DNA of 64,000 nt from Streptomyces sp. SCUT-3 (GTDB taxonomy: Bacteria > Actinomycetota > Actinomycetes > Streptomycetales > Streptomycetaceae). The stretch is taken from positions 566,501 through 630,500 of the forward strand of contig NZ_CP046907.1 in the NCBI RefSeq assembly GCF_014083985.1. Direction: 5' to 3'. Below are positions 17,569-25,303 of this stretch, one piece after another; positions within the stretch are counted from its first letter, which is position 1, and each line of letters begins with the position of its first letter. Both the position numbers and the translations under genes were made by a program. The notes beneath the pieces were generated by a model that did not search any database, was not told where the DNA came from, and was given only the letters and a program-made list of their open reading frames with translations.

Positions 17569-18315
17569 ATGTCCGCTTCCTCGTTCCGTCCCGTCGGCAC
17601 GACCGACGGCCCGGCGGACCCCGCGCCCGCCCGGGGGGTGCCGCACCGGCGGTGGGCCGCCGTGCTCTGCGGCCTCTTCCTGCTCCTGACCGTGCTGGTG
17701 GTGGGCCGCTGGAGCCCCCTGCTGGCGGTCGACTCCGAAGTGGCCCGGGGTCTCCACGGCCTCGCGGTGGACCACCCCGGCTGGACCGAGGCCGGGCGCG
17801 TGCTGACGGACTGGGTGTGGGACCCGGTGACGATGCGCGTCGTGGCGATGGCCTCGGCGGTGTGGCTGTGGCGGCGCGGGGCCGGCCGGGCCGCGCTGTG
17901 GCTGCTGGGGTGCACCGCCGCGGCCGCCGTGGTGCAGCAGGGCGTGAAGGCTGCCGTGGGCCGGGACCGGCCGCGGTGGCCGGACCCGGTGGACAGCGCC
18001 CACTTCGCGGCCTTCCCCTCCGGGCACGCGATGACGGCGGCCGTCGTCTGCGGGGCGCTGGCGTGGCTGCACCACCTGTACGCGTCGCGGCGCGGCCGGT
18101 GGGGGCCGTGGGTGCGGGGGGCGGCGTCCGTCTCGGTCCTGGGCGCGGGCCTGACCCGGCTCTACCTGGGGGTGCACTGGCTGACGGACGTCCTGGCCGG
18201 GTGGCTGCTGGGCTTCGCGCTGGTGCTCGCGGCGGCCGGGTTCCTCGCCCCGGCACGGGGTGCGCCTCCGGAGCGCCCGGCGGTCCGCCGCGGCGAGGGG
18301 CCGGACCGCTCCTGA
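17569..18315 (+). CDS. PAP2-family membrane phosphatase
   Basis: 248-residue integral membrane phosphatase acting on lipid phosphates such as undecaprenyl-pyrophosphate or phosphatidate. The tripartite active site is complete: KAAVGRDRPRWP (KxxxxxxRP), FPSGH, and TRLYLGVHWLTD (xRxxxxxHxxxD). Six helices are evident. ATG at 17569 has AAGGA 8 bases upstream; ATG at 17560 would add three residues. Upstream lies a 12-bp minisatellite. The gene ends 8 bases before a terminator hairpin. Confidence 0.9.
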   Translation: MSASSFRPVGTTDGPADPAPARGVPHRRWAAVLCGLFLLLTVLVVGRWSPLLAVDSEVARGLHGLAVDHPGWTEAGRVLTDWVWDPVTMRVVAMASAVWLWRRGAGRAALWLLGCTAAAAVVQQGVKAAVGRDRPRWPDPVDSAHFAAFPSGHAMTAAVVCGALAWLHHLYASRRGRWGPWVRGAASVSVLGAGLTRLYLGVHWLTDVLAGWLLGFALVLAAAGFLAPARGAPPERPAVRRGEGPDRS

Positions 18316-18323
18316 GGTGATTG

Positions 18324-18344
18324 GCCGACAGGCCGATTGTCGGC
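18324..18344 (+). terminator. terminator after PAP2 gene
   Basis: Perfect 7-bp stem GCCGACA / TGTCGGC with a 7-base loop, 8 bases after the stop. Confidence 0.6.
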
Positions 18345-18358
18345 GCGCCCTCTTGGAA

Positions 18359-18369
18359 GTTCACTTCGG
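18359..18369 (+). promoter_or_regulatory. candidate PHO-box unit upstream of secreted GDPD
   Basis: GTTCACTTCGG is a full match to the 11-bp unit bound by PhoP in Streptomyces (G-T/G-TCAYYYR-C/G-G). The next 11 bases (18370-18380) keep only part of the pattern. It lies 80-90 bases upstream of a secreted glycerophosphodiesterase; glpQ1 and glpQ2 of S. coelicolor are known PhoP targets. Confidence 0.5.
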
Positions 18370-18448
18370 TGACATGTGCACTCTTTCCTGCGTCAGGTAT
18401 GCGCGGGCAGCATCGTGACGCTCGTGACCACCGATCCGAGGAGTCGCC

Positions 18449-19318
18449 ATGTTCCGCCGTGCCGCTGTGGCGGGTGCCGTCGTCGTGGGATGCGTCGCGC
18501 CTTCGCTGGCGGGTGCGCCCGCGCACGCCGCACCCCGTACGGTGCGGGACGCACCGACGGTCGTCGCCCACCGCGGGGCTTCCGCCTACGCCCCGGAGAA
18601 CACCCTGGCCGCCGTCCTCAAGGCCCGTGAGCTGGGCACCGAGTGGGTGGAGAACGACGTCCAGCGCACCAAGGACGGCAAGCTGGTCGTCATCCACGAC
18701 ACCACGCTGAGCCGCACCACCGACGTCGAGGAGGTCTTCCCCGACCGCGCACCCTGGAACGTCAGGGACTTCACCTACCGCGAGATCCGCAGGCTGGACG
18801 CGGGCAGCTGGCTCGGCCCCTCCCACGCCGGGGCGAGGATCCCCACCCTGGAGCAGTACGTCGAGCTGCTCGACCGCACCGGGCAGAACCTGCTGCTGGA
18901 GATCAAGGCCCCGCACCTGTACCCGGGCATCGAGGCGCAGATCCTCGCCGAACTGGAGGACGAGGGCTGGCTGCGCGGCGACCGCGTCAGGAACCGGCTC
19001 GTCGTGCAGAGCTTCGACACGGCCTCGCTGAGGACCGTGCACCTGCTGCGGCCCCGGGTGAAGACCGGTTTCCTGGGCTCCCCGTCGCCCTCCGCGCTGA
19101 AGGAGTACGCGGCCTTCGCCGACCAGATCAACCCGAACCACTCCACGGTCACCGAGGACTACGTGGACAGCGTGCACGCGTTCAAGGGTGCCCACGGGAA
19201 GCCGCTGGAGGTCTTCACCTGGACCGTGAACGACGCCGCGACGGCCCGCAGGGTGGCCGGCGCCGGGGTCGACGGCATCATCAGCAACAACCCGGACGTG
19301 GTCGCGGACGCCACCTGA
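18449..19318 (+). CDS. secreted glycerophosphodiester phosphodiesterase (GlpQ type)
   Basis: 289-residue GDPD enzyme with a signal peptide (residues 1-28, RR near the start, hydrophobic core, cleavage after AHA). Motifs: VVAHRGASAYAPENT, the metal pair in WVENDVQRTKDGKLVVIHD, LLEIKAPHLYP and FTWTVNDAATAR. It should release glycerol-3-phosphate from phospholipid headgroups or teichoic acids outside the cell. ATG at 18449 has a GAGG site in CCGAGGAGTCGCC. A PHO-box-like unit upstream predicts induction by phosphate starvation. Ends at a strong bidirectional terminator. Confidence 0.93.
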   Translation: MFRRAAVAGAVVVGCVAPSLAGAPAHAAPRTVRDAPTVVAHRGASAYAPENTLAAVLKARELGTEWVENDVQRTKDGKLVVIHDTTLSRTTDVEEVFPDRAPWNVRDFTYREIRRLDAGSWLGPSHAGARIPTLEQYVELLDRTGQNLLLEIKAPHLYPGIEAQILAELEDEGWLRGDRVRNRLVVQSFDTASLRTVHLLRPRVKTGFLGSPSPSALKEYAAFADQINPNHSTVTEDYVDSVHAFKGAHGKPLEVFTWTVNDAATARRVAGAGVDGIISNNPDVVADAT

Positions 19319-19381
19319 AGCGGCGGCCCCCCGGGTCCGCCCCCGGGGCTCTTACCGGGCCCGCCCCGGGAGTGCCGCGGG

Positions 19382-19431
19382 GCGGACGCGGCGGCCCCGC
19401 CGAGGTGTCCCGGCGGGGCCGCCGCGTCCGC
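19382..19431. terminator. bidirectional terminator between GDPD and LVIVD genes
   Basis: Perfect 20-bp stem (19382-19401 with 19412-19431), 10-base loop, between two convergent genes. Confidence 0.85.
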
Positions 19432-19443
19432 TCCTGCCGCAGG

Positions 19444-20937
19444 TCAGCGGTAGTCGGGCTGCGTCTGTGCGTTGAGCCTGTCCAGGCGGACCTTCCCCGC
19501 ACTGTCGGTGCGGCGGTCGGTGATCCTCAGGACGTCCAGGCCCTTGCGGATGTCGCTGGAGTAGATGTGGCCGTTGTAGTAGTACGCGGACCACGAGCCG
19601 CCGACGGACAGGGCGGTGTCGGAGAGCGGGCCCCGTTCGAAGTAGCCGATCTCGCGCGGGGCGTCCGAGTCGGTGAACTCCCAGACGGAGACACCGCCCT
19701 GGTACCAGGCCTGGACCATGATGTCGCGGCCGTCGGCCGGGATCAGGGAGCCGTTGTGGGCCACGCAGTTCTCGGTGGCCGCCTGGTGGCGGGGGATCTT
19801 GTAGTAGCTGCGCAGGACCAGACTGCGCCGGTCGCCCTTCCCGGTGACGTCGTAGATGCCGTCGGCCCCGCGCTCGCCGCCCACCTCGGCGTTGCAGGTC
19901 GCCGCGCCCCCGCCGCCGAGCTCGTCGGTGAAGACGACCTTGTCGCCGCGCTCGTTGAAGGTGGCCGAGTGCCAGAAGGAGAAGTTGGTGTTGTCCTGGA
20001 CCCGGTCGATCACCCTGGGCGACTCGGGCTCGGAGACGTCCATCAGGATCCCGTCGCCCATGCAGGCGCCGGCCGCCAGCCTCAGCTTCGGGAAGACCGT
20101 GATGTCGTGGCAGCCGGAGGTGGGGACCACGCCCGGGTTGACCGGGCCCCCGGGGTTTCCGCCGTCGGGGAAGAGCACCGGGGTGGCGACCACGGCGGAC
20201 CGCTCGGGGTGCTCGACCGGCACCTTGACCACGGACATGCCGTCGTGCGGCGGCGCGCAGTCGGGGTACTCGGCCCTGGGCCCGTAGGAGGAGACGTACA
20301 GGTAGACGTCCTTCCCGTTCCTGCCGGGCACCAGCGTGTGGGTGTGCGAGCCGCAGGCGGTCTCCACCGCGGCGACGTAGCGCGGGTTCTCGACGTCGCT
20401 GATGTCGAAGACCTTGACGCCCTCCCACGAGGACTTCTCGGTGGCCGGCTGCGAGGTGCTCGCGCAGGAGTCGTCGCTGCGCGAGGAGTCGGTGGACAGG
20501 AAGAGCAGGTCCCCGGAGACGGAGACGTCGTTCTGCGAGCCGGGGCACAACACCCGGGTGACGACCCGCGGCCTCACGGGGCGGCTGATGTCGTAGACCA
20601 CGAAGCCGTCGTAGTTGCCGGCGAAGGCGTGGTCGCCCTGGAAGGCGATGTCGGTGCCGAGGGAGGACGGTCCGGTGAACGGGGCCTGCTGGGGGACTTC
20701 GGCGAGCAGTCGCACGTTGTCGCTGTGCCGGACCTCGTCGACCGCGGGCACCTCCTCCTCCGCGATCAGCTCCCTGGTTTCGGCCACGTCCTCGGGCGAG
20801 CTCTTCTCCGTCTCCACCGCCCCGGGGTCGGGGACGGCCGTGGCCGGGCCGGGGGCCGCGAGCGCGGCGGCCAGGCCGAGTGCCAGTCCTGCCGCAGCCA
20901 GGGATCCGCGCCGTAGGAACAGGTGCAACGAGGTCAC
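19444..20937 (-). CDS. secreted LVIVD-repeat beta-propeller protein
   Basis: 497-residue exported protein. Residues 1-35 are a signal peptide (RRGSLAAAGLALGLAAALA, cleavage after AVP or nearby). The body has repeated blade motifs such as GFVVYDISRPVRPRVV, VKVFDISDVENPRYV, GILMDVSEPESPRVI and VSVWEFTDSDAPREI, the LVIVD repeat (PF08309) of surface proteins. Eight or so cysteines suggest disulfides. GTG at 20937 has GAGGGAGGA upstream. Function unknown; such proteins are thought to be structural or adhesive. Transcribed alone. Confidence 0.85.
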   Translation of the reverse strand: MTSLHLFLRRGSLAAAGLALGLAAALAAPGPATAVPDPGAVETEKSSPEDVAETRELIAEEEVPAVDEVRHSDNVRLLAEVPQQAPFTGPSSLGTDIAFQGDHAFAGNYDGFVVYDISRPVRPRVVTRVLCPGSQNDVSVSGDLLFLSTDSSRSDDSCASTSQPATEKSSWEGVKVFDISDVENPRYVAAVETACGSHTHTLVPGRNGKDVYLYVSSYGPRAEYPDCAPPHDGMSVVKVPVEHPERSAVVATPVLFPDGGNPGGPVNPGVVPTSGCHDITVFPKLRLAAGACMGDGILMDVSEPESPRVIDRVQDNTNFSFWHSATFNERGDKVVFTDELGGGGAATCNAEVGGERGADGIYDVTGKGDRRSLVLRSYYKIPRHQAATENCVAHNGSLIPADGRDIMVQAWYQGGVSVWEFTDSDAPREIGYFERGPLSDTALSVGGSWSAYYYNGHIYSSDIRKGLDVLRITDRRTDSAGKVRLDRLNAQTQPDYR

Positions 20938-21110
20938 TGTGTCCTCCCTCACCGACGTCCGGGCCGACCGGTCCGGATCCTGGAAGTATGCCGCTTTCAT
21001 GTACACATCAAAACCCTGCGGCGGGGGACCGACGGTCCACGCGGTCTTTCACCCCGGGAGCGCCGCCCGTAGAGTCGTCGCTCCCCCGAATCCCCGTCCC
21101 GGAGGTTCCG

Positions 21111-21803
21111 TTGACGGTCCGTCACCGACAGCTGATCGTCCGCGCCGCCTGCGCCGCCACTGCCGCCGCCCTGCTGGCCGCGTGCACGTCCTCCGGCGGG
21201 GACGGCACGGCGGGCGGGCGCGGCGACGCGGCGGGCCCGCCGGTCGTCGCCCCCGGAAGGCCCGGCGAGGACAACACCACCCTGTCCCCCGAACAGGCCG
21301 CGAAGGCCCGGCCGGACGACCGCCCCAACTCCGCCGACATCGCGTACATGCGGATGATGCCGGTCCACCACCGGCAGGCCCTGGTCATGACCGGCCTCGC
21401 CGCCGAGCACGCCGAGGACTCCCGGGTGCGGCGCATCGCCGCGCGGATCGCCGCTGCGCAGAAACCCGAGATCGAGGCCATGGAGGCATGGCTGGAGACC
21501 AACGCCCCCGACGACGGGGGCGAGGAGCACGACAAACACGGCGGGCACGGCAGGCACGGTGGACACAGCGGGGCGGACATGCCGGGCATGGCCACCGAGG
21601 AGCAGTTGCAGAAGCTGCGGGCGGCCCGCGGCGAGAAGTTCGACGAGCTCTTCCTGAAGCTGATGATCACCCACCACCAGGGGGCGGTCACCATGGCGAC
21701 GGACGTCACCTCCGACGGCAACGACCCCTACGTCGAGGAGACCGCCACCGACGTCATCGCCTCCCAGTCCGCCGAGATCTCCCGGATGCGCGCCATGCTT
21801 TGA
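21111..21803 (+). CDS. DUF305 ferritin-like lipoprotein, stop codon supplied by IS
   Basis: 230-residue lipoprotein: TTG start at 21111 (GGAGG 5 bases upstream), signal peptide with lipobox LLAAC (C about 24). The DUF305 fold has two conserved His pairs, MMPVHHRQAL and MITHHQGAV, and Met/His-rich loops (GGHGRHGGHSGADMPGM) that suggest copper or other metal handling at the cell surface. A TAGAGT -10 box lies about 40 bases upstream. The TGA stop (21801-21803) is part of the right end of the adjacent IS element, so the native C-terminus may be slightly longer; the protein still ends where DUF305 homologues normally end. Confidence 0.88.
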   Translation: MTVRHRQLIVRAACAATAAALLAACTSSGGDGTAGGRGDAAGPPVVAPGRPGEDNTTLSPEQAAKARPDDRPNSADIAYMRMMPVHHRQALVMTGLAAEHAEDSRVRRIAARIAAAQKPEIEAMEAWLETNAPDDGGEEHDKHGGHGRHGGHSGADMPGMATEEQLQKLRAARGEKFDELFLKLMITHHQGAVTMATDVTSDGNDPYVEETATDVIASQSAEISRMRAML

Positions 21804-23199
21804 CTCCTCCTCCTCGTGACCGAGGAGGATTCCTGGCTCACTCCGCCCGGCACCTAGCAGGTGGCAGGTCTTACGAGATCAGTGCCGGCCGGGGCGAGAC
21901 CGGCCCGGACGAGCATCACGCGGGCGGAGTTCTTGTCCCTGGGGGAGACGGCTCCGCACATGGTGCACGTGTAGGTTCGCTCGGACAGCGGGAGTGCGTG
22001 CTTGGTTCTCGCTCCGCACCGTGCGCAGTCCGTGGTGGTGTGCGCGGGGTGGACCAGGTGCACGGCCCGGCCGTGCTTGCGGCCCATCTCCACCAGCGCC
22101 GCCTTCGTCGCGCCGATCGCGGCGTCGGCCGCCTTCCGCGCCATCGTGGTCCTGGCGAGGAACTTCGGGCGGAAGTCCTCCACCGCGACCGCGTCGTGGT
22201 CCCGGACGACGCGCTTGGCCCACTTGCGGGCGGTGTCGGTGCGCTGCCGCGCCACCTTCTTGTGCAGTTTCGCGGTCCGGCGCCGTGCCTCCCGGTATCC
22301 GGCGGAGGCGGCCTGCCCGCGCGCCGGGCGGCGCCGGGCCGTCATCCGCTGATAGCGGGCCAGCCGCTGCGCCGCGGCCTTGCCGTGCCCGGGGTGCGGC
22401 AGGTCGTGGGCGTCGGAGGTGGTGGTGGCGATCACCGCCACGCCCCAGTCGACGCCGAGCACCCGGCCGGTGGCGGGCAGCGGCTGCACTGCGGCGGCCA
22501 CGACGAACGAGGCGTACCAGTGCCCCAGGGCGTCGCGGTACACGCGTACGCTCGTCGGATCGGCAGGCAGGTCCCGGGACCACACCACGGTCAGCACGAT
22601 CCCCCCGGCCAGGTGCAACCGCCCCTCCTTGAGCCGAAACCCGCGCCGGGTGTAGTTCAAGGTCGGATCAGCTTCGCGCTTCTTCTTGTGCCGCGGCATC
22701 CCGGCCCTGCGCCGTACCGGAAGCCCCGCCCGGAGGTCCTTGAGCGCCTTGGCGCGGGAGGCGGCGAAGTCCCGCACCGTCTGCTGCTGCGGGACGGAGG
22801 CGCCCTCGCGCAGCCAGGCCGTCGACCGCCGGGCCGCGGTCAGCATCTTGTCCAGCTGCGCCGGACCGCACGTGGCCCTCCCCCCGGACGCCTTGTTCAA
22901 GGCGTGGATCCTGCGGGAGACGGCCACGCACTCGTTCCACACCCACCGGCACCGCGCCCACTCCGCCTCCAACCGGGCACACGCGGTCGACGACATCCGC
23001 AACCGGTACGTGTACCGGGCACACCCCTCCACCTCACCGGCCACCGCTGCTGTCATCATGGCCGGAAACCTAGCCCCCTCCACTGACAACGGAAGAAAGC
23101 CCAGGCCGGAACAGATGCGTAGAGAACTCCGCCGCTTCGCGGCTCCGCAGCAAGGACCCATTCCTCCCCGGCCTGAAGGCCAGGGCATCCTGGGAGAAG
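21800..23199 (-). mobile_element. IS200/IS605-family tnpB-only element, copy 1
   Basis: About 1400 bases, delimited by comparison with the copy at 41507-42909: identity begins at TTGACTCC and ends at GGGAGAAG. Read on the minus strand, the left end has a hairpin (23166-23185, one mismatch) and the right end a 9-bp perfect hairpin (21808-21829, TGAC loop) followed by terminal TCAA, the same tetranucleotide that ends IS608. There are no terminal inverted repeats or target duplications, as expected for the family. It has no tnpA, so movement needs a Y1 transposase in trans. Confidence 0.85.
21854..23059 (-). CDS. tnpB: TnpB RNA-guided endonuclease / OrfB transposase-associated protein
   Basis: 401-residue TnpB. 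The N-terminal helix-turn-helix region (WNECVAVSRRIHAL) is followed by the RuvC core with all three acidic residues: D204 in GVDWGV, E294 in VEDFRP and D375 in RDKNSAR. The zinc ribbon is C345-C348 and C365-C368. It is therefore probably active: TnpB proteins use a guide RNA from the element's right end to cut DNA. ATG at 23059 (or the adjacent 23056) lies 7 bases after a TAGGTT -10 box, suggesting a leaderless mRNA. The frame stays open to 23440, but that part is unrelated transposase debris. Confidence 0.92.
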   Translation of the reverse strand: MMTAAVAGEVEGCARYTYRLRMSSTACARLEAEWARCRWVWNECVAVSRRIHALNKASGGRATCGPAQLDKMLTAARRSTAWLREGASVPQQQTVRDFAASRAKALKDLRAGLPVRRRAGMPRHKKKREADPTLNYTRRGFRLKEGRLHLAGGIVLTVVWSRDLPADPTSVRVYRDALGHWYASFVVAAAVQPLPATGRVLGVDWGVAVIATTTSDAHDLPHPGHGKAAAQRLARYQRMTARRRPARGQAASAGYREARRRTAKLHKKVARQRTDTARKWAKRVVRDHDAVAVEDFRPKFLARTTMARKAADAAIGATKAALVEMGRKHGRAVHLVHPAHTTTDCARCGARTKHALPLSERTYTCTMCGAVSPRDKNSARVMLVRAGLAPAGTDLVRPATC

Positions 23200-23280
23200 G
23201 GAAACACTCGCACTCCTCCCGCCGGCCCGCGCCGCCCGCGGTGCGGGCGCGATTGGGAGCGCGCCCCCTTCGGTGACCGG

Positions 23281-23440
23281 CCGGCATCGGCTTCAATCCT
23301 TCGCCGCCGTGGACGTTCCCCACGGAGAGGCCGACGACCGGAGACAGTCCGTTCGCGTCCGGCAGGACATGCGTCCTGGAACCCGGATTGCCCCGCCCCG
23401 GGAACGTTGGCGTGATCCAGGCGATGCGCCATGGCTTCAA
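23281..23440 (-). pseudogene. IS5-like transposase fragment (middle part)
   Basis: About 50 codons reading GSRTHVLPDANGL then VVGLSVGNVH and EGLKPM resemble the central strand region of IS5-family DDE transposases (typical form: GSKxHVLSDAxGLPLxVGLSAANxHDS). It runs into the TnpB element without its own start or end, so it is a remnant. Confidence 0.5.
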
Positions 23441-23473
23441 CTCACCAAGAGCTACTTACCCCGAGGGACCGAA

Positions 23474-23989
23474 GTGATTAAAGTCGACATTAAGCCCAAT
23501 GCGGACGCCTCCTGGAGTGAGCCGTGGGGTTCACGTTTCCCTGGCGACAGGAGATCAGGCACCCCCGAAACTTCGGAAAGCAGCCTGTTCCTGGTCGAGT
23601 ACTTCCCACTGGGCTTGACCATGGAGTCACCCGAATCAAAAGTCGACTTGAGAACTTCTTTGATTCCGTCGATCGATTTCGCCATGATCATGTCAGGCCT
23701 CAGGAAAGCCGCACAGCGCGACGCTTCTTGCCGCCTGGAGCTGACCATTTCTCAAATCGAATTCTCGACCGAGTTCACCGGTCAAGAAATCACGTTCTCC
23801 GTTCACATTGCCCGCAGAGACGGATTCCACACGACAGATCTCGCCCGAATGACTCGCGCGAACTTCATCACTTTTGCGACCGAGACTTGCCAGAAGTGCG
23901 TCGACTTGATTATTTCGCACCAACCAAGAGTGTCGGAAAACCCATCATTCAAAAAATACGTCGAAATTATGGGCCTGCAGATTTCTTGA
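23474..23989 (+). CDS. orphan hypothetical protein of low GC content
   Basis: 171-residue protein (GTG at 23474, GAGGGA 5 bases upstream) that I do not recognise. Its codons use many A and T third positions, unlike any other gene in the window, which suggests recent transfer. The sequence looks like a folded soluble alpha/beta protein with alternating hydrophobic strands (RLELTISQIEFSTEF, EITFSVHIARRDG) and a Cys pair in ETCQKCVDL; no signal peptide or membrane segment. It sits between an intact IS and transposase remnants. Immunity or antitoxin proteins often look like this, but nothing here proves it. Some AT-rich intergenic DNA could mimic an ORF, but a coherent 171-codon frame is unlikely by chance. 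Confidence 0.6.
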   Translation: MIKVDIKPNADASWSEPWGSRFPGDRRSGTPETSESSLFLVEYFPLGLTMESPESKVDLRTSLIPSIDFAMIMSGLRKAAQRDASCRLELTISQIEFSTEFTGQEITFSVHIARRDGFHTTDLARMTRANFITFATETCQKCVDLIISHQPRVSENPSFKKYVEIMGLQIS

Positions 23990-24112
23990 CTTAGTTTCGA
24001 CAGCAGGGCACGGTCGCCGACCGCAGGACCATTGCGGTTCCCCGGCCCATACGAAGTGCGGTCCACAAGGCCCAATTCTTCCCTGCCCCGGCCAGAATCC
24101 GCCGGTTGCTCG

Positions 24113-24235
24113 CCGCCGGTCCGGCTCGCCGAGCGACTGGACCTGCCGGGCCTGGCCGCGGCGATGTGCGCCGGGGCCGACTCCATCGACGACACCGGTC
24201 GGCTGCGCATCGGGGCGACGCGCCGGCTGAGCCTT
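24113..24235 (+). pseudogene. IS1380-like transposase N-terminal fragment
   Basis: The frame VRLAERLDLPGL...GADSIDDTGRLRIGATRRL resembles the N-terminal part of IS1380-family transposases (ADSIDDxxxLRxGxT), with an internal deletion between the two blocks and no catalytic core. Confidence 0.45.
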
Positions 24236-24246
24236 TTCGACGTTGA

Positions 24247-24412
24247 CGCCCAGGGTGAGGAGGGCGGCCGAGATTGACGACAGGCGGTTCGGGCTGCACC
24301 GGGACCGGCGGAAGACCCGCCAGGACTTCAGCCTCGCAACGCTCCGTTCGACGGGCCCTCGCGTTGCCGACAACGCCCGGTCCATCGTGCGCCGGGTGGG
24401 GGTGAGTCCCCG
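24247..24412 (-). pseudogene. IS5-like transposase C-terminal fragment
   Basis: Encodes MDRALSATRGPVERSVARLK, then SWRVFRRSRCSPNRLSSI, the end of IS5-family transposases (xxPVExxxARLKxWRIxxKxR). In a minus-strand gene the C-terminus should lie at lower coordinates than the middle; here it lies higher than the fragment at 23281-23440, so the two come from different copies or a rearrangement. Confidence 0.55.
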
Positions 24413-24435
24413 GCGGGACGGGCGTCGCGGCGGCC

Positions 24436-24495
24436 GGCCGCCGCGCGGGTGGCCGCCGCGCGGGTGGCCGCCGCGCGGGTGGCCGCCGCGCGGGT
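24436..24495. repeat. 15-bp tandem repeat, 4 perfect copies
   Basis: Four exact copies of GGCCGCCGCGCGGGT in non-coding DNA next to transposase fragments. Confidence 0.9.
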
Positions 24496-24849
24496 GGCCG
24501 CCTCTCCCCACCGTGCGGACGAACCCGCACGTCGCTGCCGCGATCGCCACCGTCGGCAGGAGCACCCGGACGCCGATCCGCCACCCGGACACGTTCGTCG
24601 ATCCCGACACCTGCGGCCGTCGGCCCTGCACCGCACCCAAGCCGCTGGCTCCCTCAGCAGCAGCCTCACCACCAGGAGGCACGGAGACAGGTATGCCAAC
24701 CGTGCCCCCCTCGGTCGGCGCCGACGGCATCGCCGCCTCCCGGCCGCCGACAAGCCGTCCGCTGCCTGCCCCTGCGCCGTCGCGTTCAAGCTCCCCCACA
24801 CGAAGAAGCCCCTGCTCGTCGAACAGGGACCCCCTTCGCCGTAACGCGG

Positions 24850-25185
24850 TCAGTCCCGGGACCGGGCGGCGGCGAGCACGGCGTCGAGCAGGCCGGGGAA
24901 GCGCGCGTCGAGGTCGTCGCGGCGCAGGCCGTTGAGCTTGGAGGTGCCGTAGTAGCACTGGGCGATGACCCCGGCCTCGCGCAGCACCCGGAAGTGGTGC
25001 GTGGAGGTGGACTTCGAGACCGGCAGTTCGACCGCCGAGCAGGCCACTTCCTCGTCGAGGTCGGCCAGGGCGCGCACGACCTGCAGGCGCACCGGGTCGG
25101 ACAGCGCGTGCAGCACAGCCTCGAGCCGGAGCTCCTCGCGGCCCGGGTGGTCGAGCTGCCTTGCTGCGGGGCGCTGCTGCGGCAC
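24850..25185 (-). CDS. ArsR-family transcriptional repressor
   Basis: 111-residue winged-helix repressor. HTH region: LHALSDPVRLQVVRALAD, then CSAVELPVSKSTSTHHFRVL, the recognition helix, and LREAGVIAQ. No Cys pair for metal sensing in the usual alpha-3 site, so it probably senses an organic or redox signal. GTG at 25185 has AAGGGAC upstream. Divergent from the Old Yellow Enzyme gene with two perfect dyads in the 118-bp gap, so it likely represses both. Confidence 0.9.
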   Translation of the reverse strand: MPQQRPAARQLDHPGREELRLEAVLHALSDPVRLQVVRALADLDEEVACSAVELPVSKSTSTHHFRVLREAGVIAQCYYGTSKLNGLRRDDLDARFPGLLDAVLAAARSRD

Positions 25186-25216
25186 TGCGGGTCCCTTCGG
25201 ATCGGTCCGCCCATAG

Positions 25217-25232
25217 TACGAGATCCCTCGTA
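25217..25232. promoter_or_regulatory. ArsR operator dyad 1
   Basis: Perfect palindrome TACGAG-ATCC-CTCGTA between the divergent regulator and oxidoreductase genes, nearer the regulator start. Confidence 0.65.
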
Positions 25233-25234
25233 GT

Positions 25235-25267
25235 TTGACACCTCCCGTACTACGACGCTTATCGTAG
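25235..25267 (+). promoter_or_regulatory. promoter of the oxidoreductase gene with overlapping dyad 2
   Basis: A consensus -35 TTGACA (25235-25240) is followed 19 bases later by TATCGT (25260-25265). A second perfect palindrome, CTACGA-CGCTTA-TCGTAG (25250-25267), covers the -10, so a bound repressor would block RNA polymerase. Confidence 0.6.
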
Positions 25268-25303
25268 GAACGCCCTGACGGATCCTGCTGATCGGAGAGT
25301 GCC

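Larger units (their letters stand above)
23990..24849. other. transposase debris and minisatellite, no intact gene
   Basis: This 860-base stretch holds an IS1380-like fragment (24113-24235), an IS5-like C-terminal fragment (24247-24412), a 15-bp repeat (24436-24495), then about 350 bases without any recognisable coding content. Confidence 0.6.

Noticed and set aside
24436-24495. Possible CRISPR array
   Set aside because: Repeats are only 15 bases, contiguous and without spacers; no cas genes are present.
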